Assembly (NCBI GenBank): GCA_022775085.1
Contig: JALFJQ010000068.1
Location: forward strand, 1 to 64,000
Direction of reading: 5' to 3'
DNA length: 64,000 nucleotides
Origin: Clostridiales bacterium
GTDB lineage: Bacteria; Bacillota; Clostridia; Oscillospirales; Oscillospiraceae
Shown: piece after piece, positions 1 through 8,727 of the stretch
Layout of the letters: the number at the start of each line of letters is the position of its first letter
Numbering within the stretch: position 1 is the first letter of the stretch
The notes under the pieces: model-generated
The model's input: only the letters and a program-made list of their open reading frames with translations
What the model was told of the DNA's origin: nothing
The model's database searches: none
Translations under genes and position numbers: made by a program

Positions 1-113
<113 letters not shown>

Positions 114-321
114 GTATCTTAAAGCCGAAGCTCTAAAATCAAGTTTTTGAATAATTTGCTTCTAGCAATATTACTCAAGAATTTTCGTTGGCTGTTTTTT
201 CGCTTACGCTTAAACAATCCATTAATTGTCCAAGGTGTTAAAAATCGTCTTTACGTTATTCAATTTACAAGGTACAGACGTGTTCGCGCTTCCCAGTTTT
301 TGGTTCGCTATGAACTTTTTT

Positions 322-563
322 AGTTTATCACATCTTTTTGAACTTGTCAAGAACTTTTTTCGATTCTTTTCGAAGTTTTTTGAGCTGTGACGCTACGTTC
401 CAAGTCAAAGCTTTTCATCACGCAACTTTTTTATTATACCTCAGCAAGTCCAATTTGTCAAGAACTTTTTTCAAATTCTCTCAAATTTTCCTTGTTTTCA
501 GCATATTTTAGCTGCCCTCGCGGACAGCTCTGGTATAATACCATCTCTCTCCCCATTTGTCAA
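322..563 (-). promoter_or_regulatory. Three tandem rRNA operon promoters
   Basis: Three sigma-A type promoters point towards the 16S gene, each with TTGACA and a 17 bp spacer: -35 558-563 with -10 535-540 (TATTAT); -35 456-461 with -10 433-438 (TATAAT); -35 345-350 with -10 322-327 (TAAACT). Multiple strong promoters are usual for rrn operons. The rest of 114-640 is AT-rich leader, and I see no gene in it; a plus-strand frame at 387-644 looks spurious. Confidence 0.85.
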
Positions 564-640
564 GCTTTTTTTCACAAAAAATGGCATTTCTTTTTGTGTA
601 GTTTAATTGCGTACATTTGCTCCTCCATTGCACATATTTC

Positions 641-1072
641 TTAGAAACGGCTGGACAGATGGTCGCTGATCTCCGTCAGGGCATCCCCCGCGTCAATGCT
701 GCTCTCCTCCTTTAGCGCCAGATCTCCAAGACTCAGCATACCGCACAGCTTCCCATTTTCCGTCACCGGCAGCCTTCTGATCTGTCTGCTGCCCATCAGC
801 CCCGCCGCCAAGCCCAATTCCATATCCGGCGGCGCGGACACCACGCCTGTTGTCATAATGGCTCTTACGGGCGTGGTGGACGGCGAACGTCCCGCTGCCA
901 GGCATCGCGTTACAATGTCCCGGTCGGTGAGCAGTCCACACATCCGTCCGTCGTTTCCGCACACCGGCAATGCTCCAATATTGCTCCGCTCCAGCATCCG
1001 CGCCGCAACTGCCACCGTCTCCTCCGGATGAATACGGATCACCGGTGTTGACATAATATCCCGAATCTTCAT
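641..1072 (-). CDS. CBS-domain pair protein
   Basis: A 143-residue protein made of two CBS domains (about residues 7-58 and 70-125). It opens with MKIRDIMSTPVIRI and has a second copy of the pattern at RAIMTTGVVSAPPDM. Stand-alone CBS pairs bind adenine nucleotides or S-adenosyl compounds and act as sensors, often on a partner enzyme or channel; no partner is evident here. The start is ATG with GGAGGG eight bases upstream. It lies downstream of asd in the same direction, and a hairpin between them contains its ribosome-binding site. Confidence 0.88.
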   Translation of the reverse strand: MKIRDIMSTPVIRIHPEETVAVAARMLERSNIGALPVCGNDGRMCGLLTDRDIVTRCLAAGRSPSTTPVRAIMTTGVVSAPPDMELGLAAGLMGSRQIRRLPVTENGKLCGMLSLGDLALKEESSIDAGDALTEISDHLSSRF

Positions 1073-1074
1073 AA

Positions 1075-1116
1075 AAATCCCTCCTGCGGGGAGTATCGCC
1101 CGAACAGGAGGGATTT
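1075..1116 (-). terminator. Hairpin between asd and the CBS gene
   Basis: A perfect 12 bp stem (1075-1086 with 1105-1116, AAATCCCTCCTG and its complement) with an 18-base loop. On the minus strand it follows asd and could terminate it. Its 3' arm contains the GGAGGG ribosome-binding site of the CBS gene, so it could also block that gene's translation. Confidence 0.65.
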
Positions 1117-1133
1117 ATACATATTCTTATCGT

Positions 1134-2135
1134 TTACTTGACCAGCAGCTCCGCGATCTGGATGGCGTTGGTGGCAGCGCCCTTGCGCACCTGATCGCCG
1201 CAACACCACAGGCACAGACCGTTGTCATCGGTCAGATCCGGGCGGATACGGCCAACGAACACGATGTCCTGATCGGAGGTATCCAGAGGCATGGGGTACT
1301 GCTTATTGGCCAGATCGTCCACCAGCTTGACACCGGGGGCGCGCTTCAGAACCTCACGGGCCTCGGCAACGGTGATAGGATGGTCAAAATGCAGGGACAC
1401 GGAGATGGAATGGCTGCGGACAACAGGCACCCGGACGCAGGTGCAGCTGACCTTCAGCTCGGGCAGGTGCATGATCTTCCGGCCCTCGTTCTGCATCTTC
1501 ATTTCCTCGCTGGTGTAGCCCTCGAACTGCTCGCCGCCGATCTGGGGGATCAGGTTGTAGGCGATCTGGTGGGAGAATACCTTGGGCTCGTAGGTCTTGC
1601 CTTCCCGCAGAGCCTCCACCTCGTTCATCAGCTCAATGGGGCCGCCGGCGCCGGCGCCGGAAACCGCCTGATAGGTGGAAGCGGTCATAGCCTTGATGGG
1701 GGACAGTTGGTTCAGGGCGTTGACGGCGGTGACGGTGATGATGGTGGAGCAGTTGGGATTGGAGATGATGCCGCTGTGCCAGCTCACGTCCTCAGGATTG
1801 ATCTCAGGAACGATCAGAGGGACCTTGGGGTCCAGACGGAACGCAGAGGAATTGTCCACAAAAACCGCGCCGGACTTGACGATGGCGGGAGCAAACTTCT
1901 GGGCAATGTCGTTCTCCGCCGCGCCCAGCACAATGTCCACGCCTTCAAAAGCGGTATCGCAGGCTTCTTGGATGGTCACGTCCTCACCCTTGAACTTGAC
2001 GGTCTTGCCGGCAGAGCGGGCAGAGGCCAGGGGTATCAGCTTCCCAACAGGGAAGTTCCGTTCGGCCAGAATTTTCATCATTTCCTGTCCCACAGCGCCG
2101 GTGGCGCCCAGAACAGCGACAGTATAGAGTTTCAT
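1134..2135 (-). CDS. asd: Aspartate-semialdehyde dehydrogenase
   Basis: Reduces L-aspartyl-4-phosphate to L-aspartate 4-semialdehyde with NADPH, the branch point to lysine, methionine and threonine; cytoplasmic. The N-terminal Rossmann motif is AVLGATGAVGQ. The active-site cysteine sits in SNPNCST, about residue 129. The 333-residue length is normal. Start: an ATG six bases upstream and a TTG at 2150 are in frame, but GGAGG spacing (8 bases) favours the ATG at 2135, giving MKLYTVAVLG. It follows lysC closely in the same direction, consistent with one transcription unit. Confidence 0.96.
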   Translation of the reverse strand: MKLYTVAVLGATGAVGQEMMKILAERNFPVGKLIPLASARSAGKTVKFKGEDVTIQEACDTAFEGVDIVLGAAENDIAQKFAPAIVKSGAVFVDNSSAFRLDPKVPLIVPEINPEDVSWHSGIISNPNCSTIITVTAVNALNQLSPIKAMTASTYQAVSGAGAGGPIELMNEVEALREGKTYEPKVFSHQIAYNLIPQIGGEQFEGYTSEEMKMQNEGRKIMHLPELKVSCTCVRVPVVRSHSISVSLHFDHPITVAEAREVLKRAPGVKLVDDLANKQYPMPLDTSDQDIVFVGRIRPDLTDDNGLCLWCCGDQVRKGAATNAIQIAELLVK

Positions 2136-2202
2136 TTTCATTACCTCCAAATTATGAATCGCAGGGGAGGGTCGGTGACCCGCCCCTACGGATCGGTTTT
2201 GC

Positions 2203-3522
2203 TTATTTCGTCACGAAGCTGTTGTACAGCACGCGGATGGCTTCCTTGAAATCCTTATTGTCCACACCAAAGATAATGTTGAGTTCGTCGGGTCCCTGGT
2301 TAATCATGCGGATATTGATGCCGCTTTCGCCCAGAGCCGCAAAAATCTTACCGGAAATACCGGGACGGAAGGCCATCTTCCGGCCGACAGCAGCAACCAC
2401 CGCGATCTGGTGGTGAACATCCAATGTATCAGGCTGTGCTTCCCGCTTGATCTCCGCCATGATGGTATACAGCTCCTTCTCAATAGAGCTGGTGGGCAGC
2501 ACCACGGAGACATTGTCGATGCCATTGGGCACATAGTCCACGGAGATGCCGTGGCGCTCCAGTACGGTGAGCACCTTGCGCAGAACACCAACCTGGTTGC
2601 TCATGCCCCGCTTGCTCAGGGAGATGATGGAGAAGTCCTTCTTGCCGGTGATGCCGGTGATGAACCGATCCGGGTCATGGTCTCCGCTGAATTTCTCCTG
2701 AATCATGGTGCCGGGAGCGGCAGGATCGTTGGTATTGCGGATGTTCACGGGGATGTTCTTCTCCCGGACAGGGAAAATGGAGTCCTCGTGGAGTACCTGA
2801 GCGCCGGAGTAGCTCAGCTCCCGCAGTTCGTCATAGGTCACCTCAGGGATGGCCTGGGGATCATCCACGATGCGGGGATCCGCCATGAGGATGCCGGACA
2901 CGTCGGTCCAGTTCTCGTACACGTCAGCATCCAGGGCCGCCGCCGCCAGCGCGCCGGTGATGTCGCTGCCGCCACGGGAGAAGGTGTGGATGGTGCCGTC
3001 GGGCATAGTGCCATAGAAGCCGGGGATCACCGCGCCGTAACCCAGAATCACCTGGCTTTGCAGGGCTTTATAGGATTCCTCCTCATTCACGGTGCCGTCC
3101 ATGTTGAACTTGACCCAGTCCGCGGCATCAATGAACTGGAAGCCCAGGTAAGCTGCCATCAGCTTGGCAGACAGGTACTCGCCCCGGCTGACCAGCTCCT
3201 CCTGAGAAATATCCTTGGCATCGATGCGGTGCTTGAGCAGTTCCAGATCCACTTCGATGGGCAGGTCAAGGCCCAGGTCGTCCCGGATGTCGATGTAACG
3301 GTTGGCGATGGCGTCAAAAATGGTGGAGCAGTCCACGCCGTACTGGATGTGGGCGTAGCACAGGTACAGAAGATCCGTCAGCTTGTGATCGCCGGAAAAG
3401 CGCTTGCCGGCGGCGGAAACCACCACCACCTTGCGTTCCGGGTCTGCCATGAGAATATCCCGCACCTTGCGGTACTGGCCGGCATCCGCCATGGAGCTTC
3501 CGCCGAATTTTACTACTTTCAT
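2203..3522 (-). CDS. lysC: Aspartate kinase
   Basis: Phosphorylates L-aspartate, the first committed step of the aspartate family. The 439-residue protein begins MKVVKFGGSS, the amino-acid-kinase phosphate motif, and has SRGGSDITGA near residue 180 in the substrate region. Two C-terminal ACT domains (about residues 300-439) should give feedback control by an end-product amino acid. It is a monofunctional kinase, not fused to homoserine dehydrogenase. The start is preceded by a good AGAGGAAAG site. The next gene downstream is asd; upstream a palindromic repeat separates it from hom. Confidence 0.96.
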   Translation of the reverse strand: MKVVKFGGSSMADAGQYRKVRDILMADPERKVVVVSAAGKRFSGDHKLTDLLYLCYAHIQYGVDCSTIFDAIANRYIDIRDDLGLDLPIEVDLELLKHRIDAKDISQEELVSRGEYLSAKLMAAYLGFQFIDAADWVKFNMDGTVNEEESYKALQSQVILGYGAVIPGFYGTMPDGTIHTFSRGGSDITGALAAAALDADVYENWTDVSGILMADPRIVDDPQAIPEVTYDELRELSYSGAQVLHEDSIFPVREKNIPVNIRNTNDPAAPGTMIQEKFSGDHDPDRFITGITGKKDFSIISLSKRGMSNQVGVLRKVLTVLERHGISVDYVPNGIDNVSVVLPTSSIEKELYTIMAEIKREAQPDTLDVHHQIAVVAAVGRKMAFRPGISGKIFAALGESGINIRMINQGPDELNIIFGVDNKDFKEAIRVLYNSFVTK

Positions 3523-3556
3523 TGGTCTTTCCTCTCTATTTAATAGAACTCAAAAT

Positions 3557-3653
3557 CGGCTCCCCTTGAGGGGAGCTGTCAGCGAAGCTGACCGAAGGGT
3601 GTCACCCCTCAGTCACGGCTTTCGCCGTGCCAGCTCCCCTAAAAGGGGAGCCG
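3557..3653. repeat. Palindromic intergenic repeat, copy 1
   Basis: A 97 bp element with nested inverted repeats: outer arms CGGCTCCCCTT and AAGGGGAGCCG, inner arms GGGGTGACAC-like and ACGGC/GCCGT. It fills the lysC-hom gap. A related copy lies at 4979-5075. It is folded and non-coding and could act as a transcript stabiliser or attenuator. Confidence 0.8.
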
Positions 3654-3665
3654 TTCAGCCGCGTA

Positions 3666-4775
3666 TTACTCTTTGATGGCCGCGATAAACGCGTCCGGGT
3701 TTTCCTTCAGCCAGGCGTGGATTTCGCCGACGGCCACGGGTGCGGTCACAACGCCGTCACCCCAGCTTTCTTCTGCCGCGCCGTTCCAGCCGCCACGAAC
3801 GTAGTAGCGAAGCTTGCCGGAATTGTCGGCGGACACGCTGCCGCCGTAGGGAGCGTAGAAGCCCTTGCCATTCAAAACATCCACCAGATCCTCCACCACA
3901 TTGTATGCGGTGGGATACCGGCCCGCACCCTGACCATAGAAGCTCATGCGCTCGGAGGTCTCGCCCAGGAAGGTAATGAGGTTGTAGTTCATAGGCACGG
4001 CAGCTTCCAGTTCCCCGGCCTTCACCAGGGTGGGCTGGACGTAGACGCTGAAGCCGTCCCCCACCCGCTTGCCGGTGGAGATCAGCTTGCACACCATGCC
4101 GTGGGCCTTGAAAGCATCCACGTCGGCGGCGGTGATGTTGCGGATGCCCGCCACGGGAACGCTCTGCTTGTCCACGGTCACGCCGAAGGCGATATTGGAG
4201 GACAGGATGACCTTGTGCCAGGTGTCGATGCCGTCCACGTCGGTGGAGGGGTTGGCCTCGGCATAGCCAAGGGACTGAGCCTGCTTCAGAGCCTCATCGT
4301 AGCTTAGCCCAGTTCGGGTCATGTTGTCGAGGATATAGTTACAGGTGCCGTTCATAATGCCGCCGACCTCAACGATCTTCTGCACCCGGCGGGCACGCTC
4401 CAGCTCGCTGAGCCAGCCGATGCCGCCGCCGACAGCGGCAGTGCACCGGAAGTAAATTCCCTTTTCCTTCACCAGGGGCAGCAGTTCATCATAGAAGGTG
4501 CACACCAGCGCTTTGTTGGAGGTGACAACGTTCTTGCCCGCCTCCATGGCAGCCCGAACGAATTCGTAGGCCGGGTGCAGACCGCCCATGGCCTCCACCA
4601 CAGTATCGATGGAGTCGTCCTCCACGATGGCGCGAATGTCCTTGACCGCCTCAGCGTCCGGAAGTTTGATGTCCTCCAGACACAGGACCTTGACGACCTG
4701 CATATCGTCCCGGTTTTCCGTGATTTCGTAAACGCCCCGGCCGACCACGCCGAAGCCAAGCAAACCGATTTTCAT
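3666..4775 (-). CDS. hom: Homoserine dehydrogenase
   Basis: Reduces aspartate semialdehyde to homoserine, feeding threonine and methionine synthesis. The NAD(P)-binding loop GLLGFGVVGRGVYE starts at residue 3, and the catalytic region includes GIMNGTCNYIL and the ANPSTDVDGID segment. At 369 residues it lacks the roughly 60-residue C-terminal ACT domain of many homologues, so feedback inhibition may differ. An upstream in-frame ATG at 4874 is rejected because GGGAGG lies eight bases before the ATG at 4775. A well-formed promoter lies about 90 bp upstream. It is divergent from thrC and thrB, which use its product. Confidence 0.95.
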   Translation of the reverse strand: MKIGLLGFGVVGRGVYEITENRDDMQVVKVLCLEDIKLPDAEAVKDIRAIVEDDSIDTVVEAMGGLHPAYEFVRAAMEAGKNVVTSNKALVCTFYDELLPLVKEKGIYFRCTAAVGGGIGWLSELERARRVQKIVEVGGIMNGTCNYILDNMTRTGLSYDEALKQAQSLGYAEANPSTDVDGIDTWHKVILSSNIAFGVTVDKQSVPVAGIRNITAADVDAFKAHGMVCKLISTGKRVGDGFSVYVQPTLVKAGELEAAVPMNYNLITFLGETSERMSFYGQGAGRYPTAYNVVEDLVDVLNGKGFYAPYGGSVSADNSGKLRYYVRGGWNGAAEESWGDGVVTAPVAVGEIHAWLKENPDAFIAAIKE

Positions 4776-4864
4776 AAAAGTTTCCTCCCTTTTTCCGGGG
4801 AATTCGGCAGGATGCGCAAAAGAACTGTATCCATGCTGAAAACACTTGCTTTTTGACGAAAAAC

Positions 4865-4893
4865 AGTATATCATATCCCTGTGAAAATTGCAA
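4865..4893 (-). promoter_or_regulatory. Promoter of hom
   Basis: TTGCAA (4888-4893), a 17 bp spacer and TATACT (4865-4870) on the minus strand, about 90 bp before the hom start. The remainder of the 4776-5098 gap contains palindromic repeat copy 2 and no gene. Confidence 0.75.
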
Positions 4894-4978
4894 CTGCATC
4901 AAAAAGCCAAGGATTATGTTGGAATTTTCCGCTTTTTGTGCAATACGCAACAAAGAAATTGGCATTTCGCCAACAGCT

Positions 4979-5075
4979 GGCTCCCCTGACAGGAGAGCTG
5001 CCGAGCATCGCGAGGCTGAGGGGTGCACCCCTCCGTCACGGCTGACGCCGTGCCACCTCCCCTGACAGGGGAGGC
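4979..5075. repeat. Palindromic intergenic repeat, copy 2
   Basis: A relative of the element at 3557-3653: GGCTCCCCTGACAGGAGAG at the left, a central GGGGTGCACCCC palindrome, GTCACGGCTGACGCCGTGCC, and CTCCCCTGACAGGGGAG at the right. It ends about 20 bp before the thrC start and lies in its 5' untranslated region. Confidence 0.8.
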
Positions 5076-5098
5076 AAATTTCACAGTAGGAGGTTACT

Positions 5099-6544
5099 AT
5101 GCTTTATCATTCCACCCGGGGTCAAAGCCCCAGCGTTGACAGCGCAGAGGCGGTTCTCGAGGGTCTGGCCCCTGGCGGCGGCCTGTATATGCCCGAAGGC
5201 CTGCCCGCATTCGACTGGAAGGACTGCCTGACCGGTTCTTCCATGGATATGTCCACGAAAATTCTCTCCGCCCTGCTGCCGGATATTCCCAATATGCCGG
5301 AGCTTGTAAAGCGGGCCTACACCGGCAAATTCGAGACGGACGACCTGACCCCCACCGTTCCCGTGGGCGATTTCGGCGTTCTGGAACTGTTCCGGGGCCC
5401 CACGTCCGCATTTAAGGACGTGGCCCTCAGTATGCTTCCTCAGCTGCTCACCGCCGCAAAGACCGTCAAGGGCATGGACAAGGACATCCTCATTCTCACT
5501 GCCACCTCCGGCGACACCGGCAAGGCCGCTCTGGAGGGCTTCCACGACGTACCCGGCGTTCGCATCTGCGTGTTCTACCCCGATGGGGGCGTGTCTCAGG
5601 TGCAGCGTGCCCAGATGGTGACCCAGGAGGGTGAAAACGTAGCCGTCTGCGCCGTCCGGGGCAATTTTGACGACGCCCAGACCGGGGTCAAGAACATTTT
5701 CGCCGCTTGTCAGGGAAAGGAACTGCCCTTCGCCCTGTCTTCCGCCAACTCCATCAACATCGGCCGTCTGGCCCCCCAGATCATGTACTACTTCCGGGCC
5801 TACCGGGATCTACTGGATGCCGGAAAAATTCAGCTGGGCGATGAAGTGAATTTCTCCGTCCCCACCGGCAACTTTGGCGACATTCTGGCGGGGTATCTGG
5901 CAAAGCAGCTGGGCCTGCCTGTGGGCACGCTGATCTGCGCGTCCAATGCCAACAACGTCCTGACGGACTTTATCCGCACCGGCACCTATGACCGCCGCCG
6001 CCCCCTGCTGAAAACCACCTCCCCCTCCATGGACATTCTGGTGTCCTCCAATTTGGAGCGCCTGCTCTATCTGCTGAGCGGCGACACCGGTCTGGTTGCC
6101 GATCTCATGAAACAGCTGAATACCGAGGGAAGCTACACCGTGCCCGCCGATCTGCTGGCGAAAATTCAGAGTGCATTCTGGGCCGCCTATTGTGACGATG
6201 CCCGGGCTGCTGAAATTATGGGCCGGGTCTACAAGGAAAAAGGCTATCTGTGCGACCCCCACACCGCCTCCGGCTGGGCTGCTGCGGAAGATTATGTAAA
6301 CCAAACCGGTGACAAGCGGCCCATGGTGGTGCTGTCCACCGCCTCCCCCTACAAGTTCCCCGTTGCCGTCCTCACCGCCATCGGCGGCGACACCTCCGGC
6401 AGTGAATTTGACCAGATGGCCCGGCTCAGCGATCTCACCGGCGTACCTGTACCAAAGAACCTTGCTTCTTTGCAGGGCAAGGAGGAGAAGCACACCGGCG
6501 TTATTGATAAGGATAAGATGCTGGATTATGTGTTGAATCTGTAA
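5099..6544 (+). CDS. thrC: Threonine synthase
   Basis: A PLP enzyme converting O-phosphohomoserine to threonine. The 481-residue protein starts MLYHSTRG, the N-terminal signature of the family. The PLP lysine is in GPTSAFKDVAL (about residue 106); TSGDTGKAALEGF and the glycine loop SVPTGNFGDILAG (near 260) hold the cofactor phosphate. The length fits the fungal/bacterial type II enzymes. The start codon has AGGAGG eight bases upstream. It precedes thrB in the same direction, with a 120 bp inverted repeat between them. Confidence 0.96.
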   Translation: MLYHSTRGQSPSVDSAEAVLEGLAPGGGLYMPEGLPAFDWKDCLTGSSMDMSTKILSALLPDIPNMPELVKRAYTGKFETDDLTPTVPVGDFGVLELFRGPTSAFKDVALSMLPQLLTAAKTVKGMDKDILILTATSGDTGKAALEGFHDVPGVRICVFYPDGGVSQVQRAQMVTQEGENVAVCAVRGNFDDAQTGVKNIFAACQGKELPFALSSANSINIGRLAPQIMYYFRAYRDLLDAGKIQLGDEVNFSVPTGNFGDILAGYLAKQLGLPVGTLICASNANNVLTDFIRTGTYDRRRPLLKTTSPSMDILVSSNLERLLYLLSGDTGLVADLMKQLNTEGSYTVPADLLAKIQSAFWAAYCDDARAAEIMGRVYKEKGYLCDPHTASGWAAAEDYVNQTGDKRPMVVLSTASPYKFPVAVLTAIGGDTSGSEFDQMARLSDLTGVPVPKNLASLQGKEEKHTGVIDKDKMLDYVLNL

Positions 6545-6551
6545 AGAATAC

Positions 6552-6672
6552 TGTCATTGCGAGGAGCACAGCGACGTAGCAATCCGCGTTCCTTTTGTAC
6601 CGGGTTCGAAATCGAGGCGCGCAAAGGGAAAACGGATTGCCACGCCAGTGCGCGCACTGGCTCGCAATGACA
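6552..6672. repeat. MITE-like inverted repeat between thrC and thrB
   Basis: The ends are perfect inverted repeats TGTCATTGCGAG (6552-6563) and CTCGCAATGACA (6661-6672). A second nested pair, CGTAGCAATCCG and CGGATTGCCACG, lies inside. The 121 bp element is non-coding and sits inside the presumed thrCB transcript. Confidence 0.85.
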
Positions 6673-6698
6673 TACAATTGCCATAATTGGAGAATAAA

Positions 6699-7601
6699 AT
6701 GAAACGTGTTACCATTCGTGTCCCTGCCACCACTGCCAACTTAGGCCCCGGCTTTGACGCCTTCGGCTGCGCCCTGAGTCTTTACACCGACGTGACCTTT
6801 GAGGAAACCGACTGCGGTTTGGAGATCACCGGCTGCGACGAAGCCTTTACCGGCCCGGACAATCTGGCCTACACCTCCTACTGCGCCGTGCTGAACACCA
6901 TGAGTGAAGAAGTCCGAGGCGTGAGAATTCATATTGACGCCCACATTCCCATCTGCCGCGGTCTCGGCTCCTCCGCCGCCCTGCTGGTGGCGGGAGCCAT
7001 GGGTGCCAACGTGCTCCGGGGCAATAAATTGTCCACCCAGGGCCTGCTCAACATCACCAACGCCATGGAGGGCCACCCGGACAACCTGGCCCCGGCCTTT
7101 TATGGCGGCCTGACGGCTTCCATGGTAGACGGCGGCCTGCCCGTGTGCGTCAGCTTCCCCCTGCACCCGGGCTGGGAATTTTTGGCCCTGATCCCCGAAT
7201 TCAACCTGCCCACCACCCTGGCCAGAAGCGTGCTTCCCGAGCAGGTCAACCGGGCCGACGCCATCTACAACATCTCCCACGGTGCGCTGGTGCTGAAAGC
7301 GCTGGAGCTGGGCGACGAAAAGCTCCTGCGCAACGCCATGCAGGACCGGCTCCACCAGCGCTACCGCAAAAAGCTGATTCCGGATTACGAAAAAATTGAA
7401 GCATTGGTGCGCACCACCGGCGCGGCCTTCTGTCTGTCCGGCGCAGGCCCCACCCTGCTGTGCATCACCCGGAACCCCGGCTTGCAGGAGAAACTGGAAA
7501 ATAAGCTGAACGCCGTCACGGAGCACAGCTGGCAGATGCTGCCCCTGCACGTGGAATTCCAGGGGGCACACATCATCAGTGAAGAGTGGAATTTGGAGTG
7601 A
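6699..7601 (+). CDS. thrB: Homoserine kinase
   Basis: A GHMP-family kinase that phosphorylates homoserine to give the substrate of ThrC. The ATP-binding loop is PICRGLGSSAALLVAGA (about residues 84-100), with an N-terminal RVPATTANLGPGFDAFGCAL substrate region and a C-terminal GAAFCLSGAGPT motif. The 300-residue length is typical. The ATG at 6699 has GGAG six bases upstream; an in-frame TTG at 6687 overlaps that site and is unlikely. It completes the local set asd, lysC, hom, thrC, thrB. Confidence 0.96.
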   Translation: MKRVTIRVPATTANLGPGFDAFGCALSLYTDVTFEETDCGLEITGCDEAFTGPDNLAYTSYCAVLNTMSEEVRGVRIHIDAHIPICRGLGSSAALLVAGAMGANVLRGNKLSTQGLLNITNAMEGHPDNLAPAFYGGLTASMVDGGLPVCVSFPLHPGWEFLALIPEFNLPTTLARSVLPEQVNRADAIYNISHGALVLKALELGDEKLLRNAMQDRLHQRYRKKLIPDYEKIEALVRTTGAAFCLSGAGPTLLCITRNPGLQEKLENKLNAVTEHSWQMLPLHVEFQGAHIISEEWNLE

Positions 7602-7611
7602 CATCTGCACT

Positions 7612-7778
7612 TAAGGCAACACCGCATAATGGGGCAAGGAGATTCAGCGGGAGATTTTGGCCCAAGCGAAAGTATGGAAAGTGCGGGAATACTGGATGTA
7701 TTTCCCATTTTTCATACTGCACGATTGGGGCAAAAGATCCGCTGAAGCCCGTAGCTCCCATTGTGCGGTGTTGCCTTA
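7612..7778. repeat. MITE-like element with 21 bp terminal inverted repeats, copy 1
   Basis: The ends are TAAGGCAACACCGCATAATGG (one base over the usual quoting limit, 7612-7632) and its near-perfect complement at 7758-7778. The interior (7651-7738) is closely matched by 8541-8638, ending in GGGGCAAAAGATC in both. It is non-coding and starts 11 bp after thrB. Confidence 0.85.
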
Positions 7779-7802
7779 ACACTCCGCCCCGCTCCCAAAA
7801 CG

Positions 7803-7833
7803 AAACCGCTCCGGCGAAATGCCGGAGCGGTTT
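7803..7833 (-). terminator. Hairpin downstream of thiT
   Basis: A perfect 13 bp stem AAACCGCTCCGGC / GCCGGAGCGGTTT with a five-base loop. It lies about 100 bp after the thiT stop on the minus strand and could also serve thrB from the other side. T-richness is only modest on either side. Confidence 0.6.
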
Positions 7834-7859
7834 ACGCTGTAAAGAATCACATCAGGGAA

Positions 7860-7935
7860 CGATACCGAGCGGTGCCCTATGGTGTTGCGACTATACACCA
7901 GCCGTGCACGCATTGTCCGCGGCGACTCGCCGCAT
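7860..7935. repeat. Single diverged copy of the 101 bp repeat unit
   Basis: The sequence beginning CGATACCGAGCGGTGCCC and continuing through ACCAGCCGTGCACGCATTG matches the layout of the tandem units at 34823-35129 (CGATACCGGGCGGTACCC, then CCAGCCGTG-GCGCGTTGG). It abuts the thiT stop codon. Confidence 0.6.
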
Positions 7936-8486
7936 CAGGCCAGATCCTGGCCGGTGATGTACTTTTTGGCGGGGGTATTCATGAGGATCACGCCGATGAC
8001 CAGCAGGATCACCATGTCCGGCAGCATGTACGCGCCGTTATACAGGGCGGAATAGAACCAGGGGGTAGTCATGGTCATGTTGAAGAAGGTCTCGGGCATG
8101 TACTCGGCCCAGATGGTGGCGCCCACCACGTAGTGGATCAGGAACCGGGCAACGCAGGCCACAATGGTGGCAGGCACGTACTTTCCCTTGAACAGACCGG
8201 CAAGGCCCAGCACGGTGTAGGCCAGGATAAAGTCGCCGATAATGCTCTGCCAGCCGATGGCGATGCCGCCCTCAAAGAGCGTCTGGAACACGGCGTGGGC
8301 AAAAGCCACAACCATGCCGGGCGCAAAGCCCCAGCGGACGCAGAACAGGATGATGGGCAGCATGGCAAGATCCACGGAGCCACCCCAGGGCATTTTGTAC
8401 AGGGGCAGGAAGCTGAGGATCTCCGCCAGAGCGATGCACAGGGCGCCCTCGGTCAGCATCCGCACCTTACGATGGGAATTGTTCAT
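7935..8486 (-). CDS. thiT: Energy-coupled thiamine transporter, S component
   Basis: The substrate-binding membrane subunit of an ECF-type thiamine importer; it pairs with a shared EcfA/A'/T module encoded elsewhere. The 183-residue protein has about six hydrophobic segments and the family pattern LTEGALCIALAEILSFLPLYKMPWGGSV near the N-terminus, followed by PIILFCVRWGFAPG and a YxxGAYMLPD-like C-terminal segment. GGAGG lies eight bases before the ATG at 8486. A TPP riboswitch upstream supports thiamine specificity. An unusual repeat sits between the riboswitch and the start codon. Confidence 0.93.
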   Translation of the reverse strand: MNNSHRKVRMLTEGALCIALAEILSFLPLYKMPWGGSVDLAMLPIILFCVRWGFAPGMVVAFAHAVFQTLFEGGIAIGWQSIIGDFILAYTVLGLAGLFKGKYVPATIVACVARFLIHYVVGATIWAEYMPETFFNMTMTTPWFYSALYNGAYMLPDMVILLVIGVILMNTPAKKYITGQDLA

Positions 8487-8540
8487 TGAGAATACCTCCA
8501 AATTGGAAGCTCCGATTTAATCGGCAAGCGCTGGCAGCCG

Positions 8541-8638
8541 AAGATTCTGGCTCAGGCGAAAGTTTGAAAAGCAGAGGAATACTTGATAAATTTCCTGTTC
8601 TCAAGCTGCACGACTGGGGCAAAAGATCGGATGTTCAG
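8541..8638. repeat. MITE-like element, diverged copy 2, in the thiT leader
   Basis: Aligns with 7651-7738: GATTCTGGCTCAGGCGAAAG, then GGAATACTTGAT, TTTCCTGTTCTCA, and GCACGACTGGGGCAAAAGATC. It lacks the clear 21 bp ends of copy 1. It lies between the TPP riboswitch and the thiT ribosome-binding site. Confidence 0.75.
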
Positions 8639-8666
8639 CCGCAGACGGTTGATTCAGAGTTTCCAT

Positions 8667-8706
8667 AATAATAATCGCGCCGCAAACCGTCCGGGATGCA
8701 GCGCGA
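8667..8706 (-). terminator. Probable expression-platform terminator of the TPP riboswitch
   Basis: On the minus strand, TCGCGCTGC pairs imperfectly with GCGGCGCGA and is followed by TTATTATTATT. It lies just downstream of the aptamer, where a ligand-controlled terminator is expected. Confidence 0.65.
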
Positions 8707-8727
8707 TACCAAAACCGGTATTCTGAT

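Noticed and set aside
387-644. 85-codon plus-strand frame in the rRNA leader
   Set aside because: It overlaps three clear promoters of the opposite strand, has no ribosome-binding site and has an AT-rich, non-protein-like composition.
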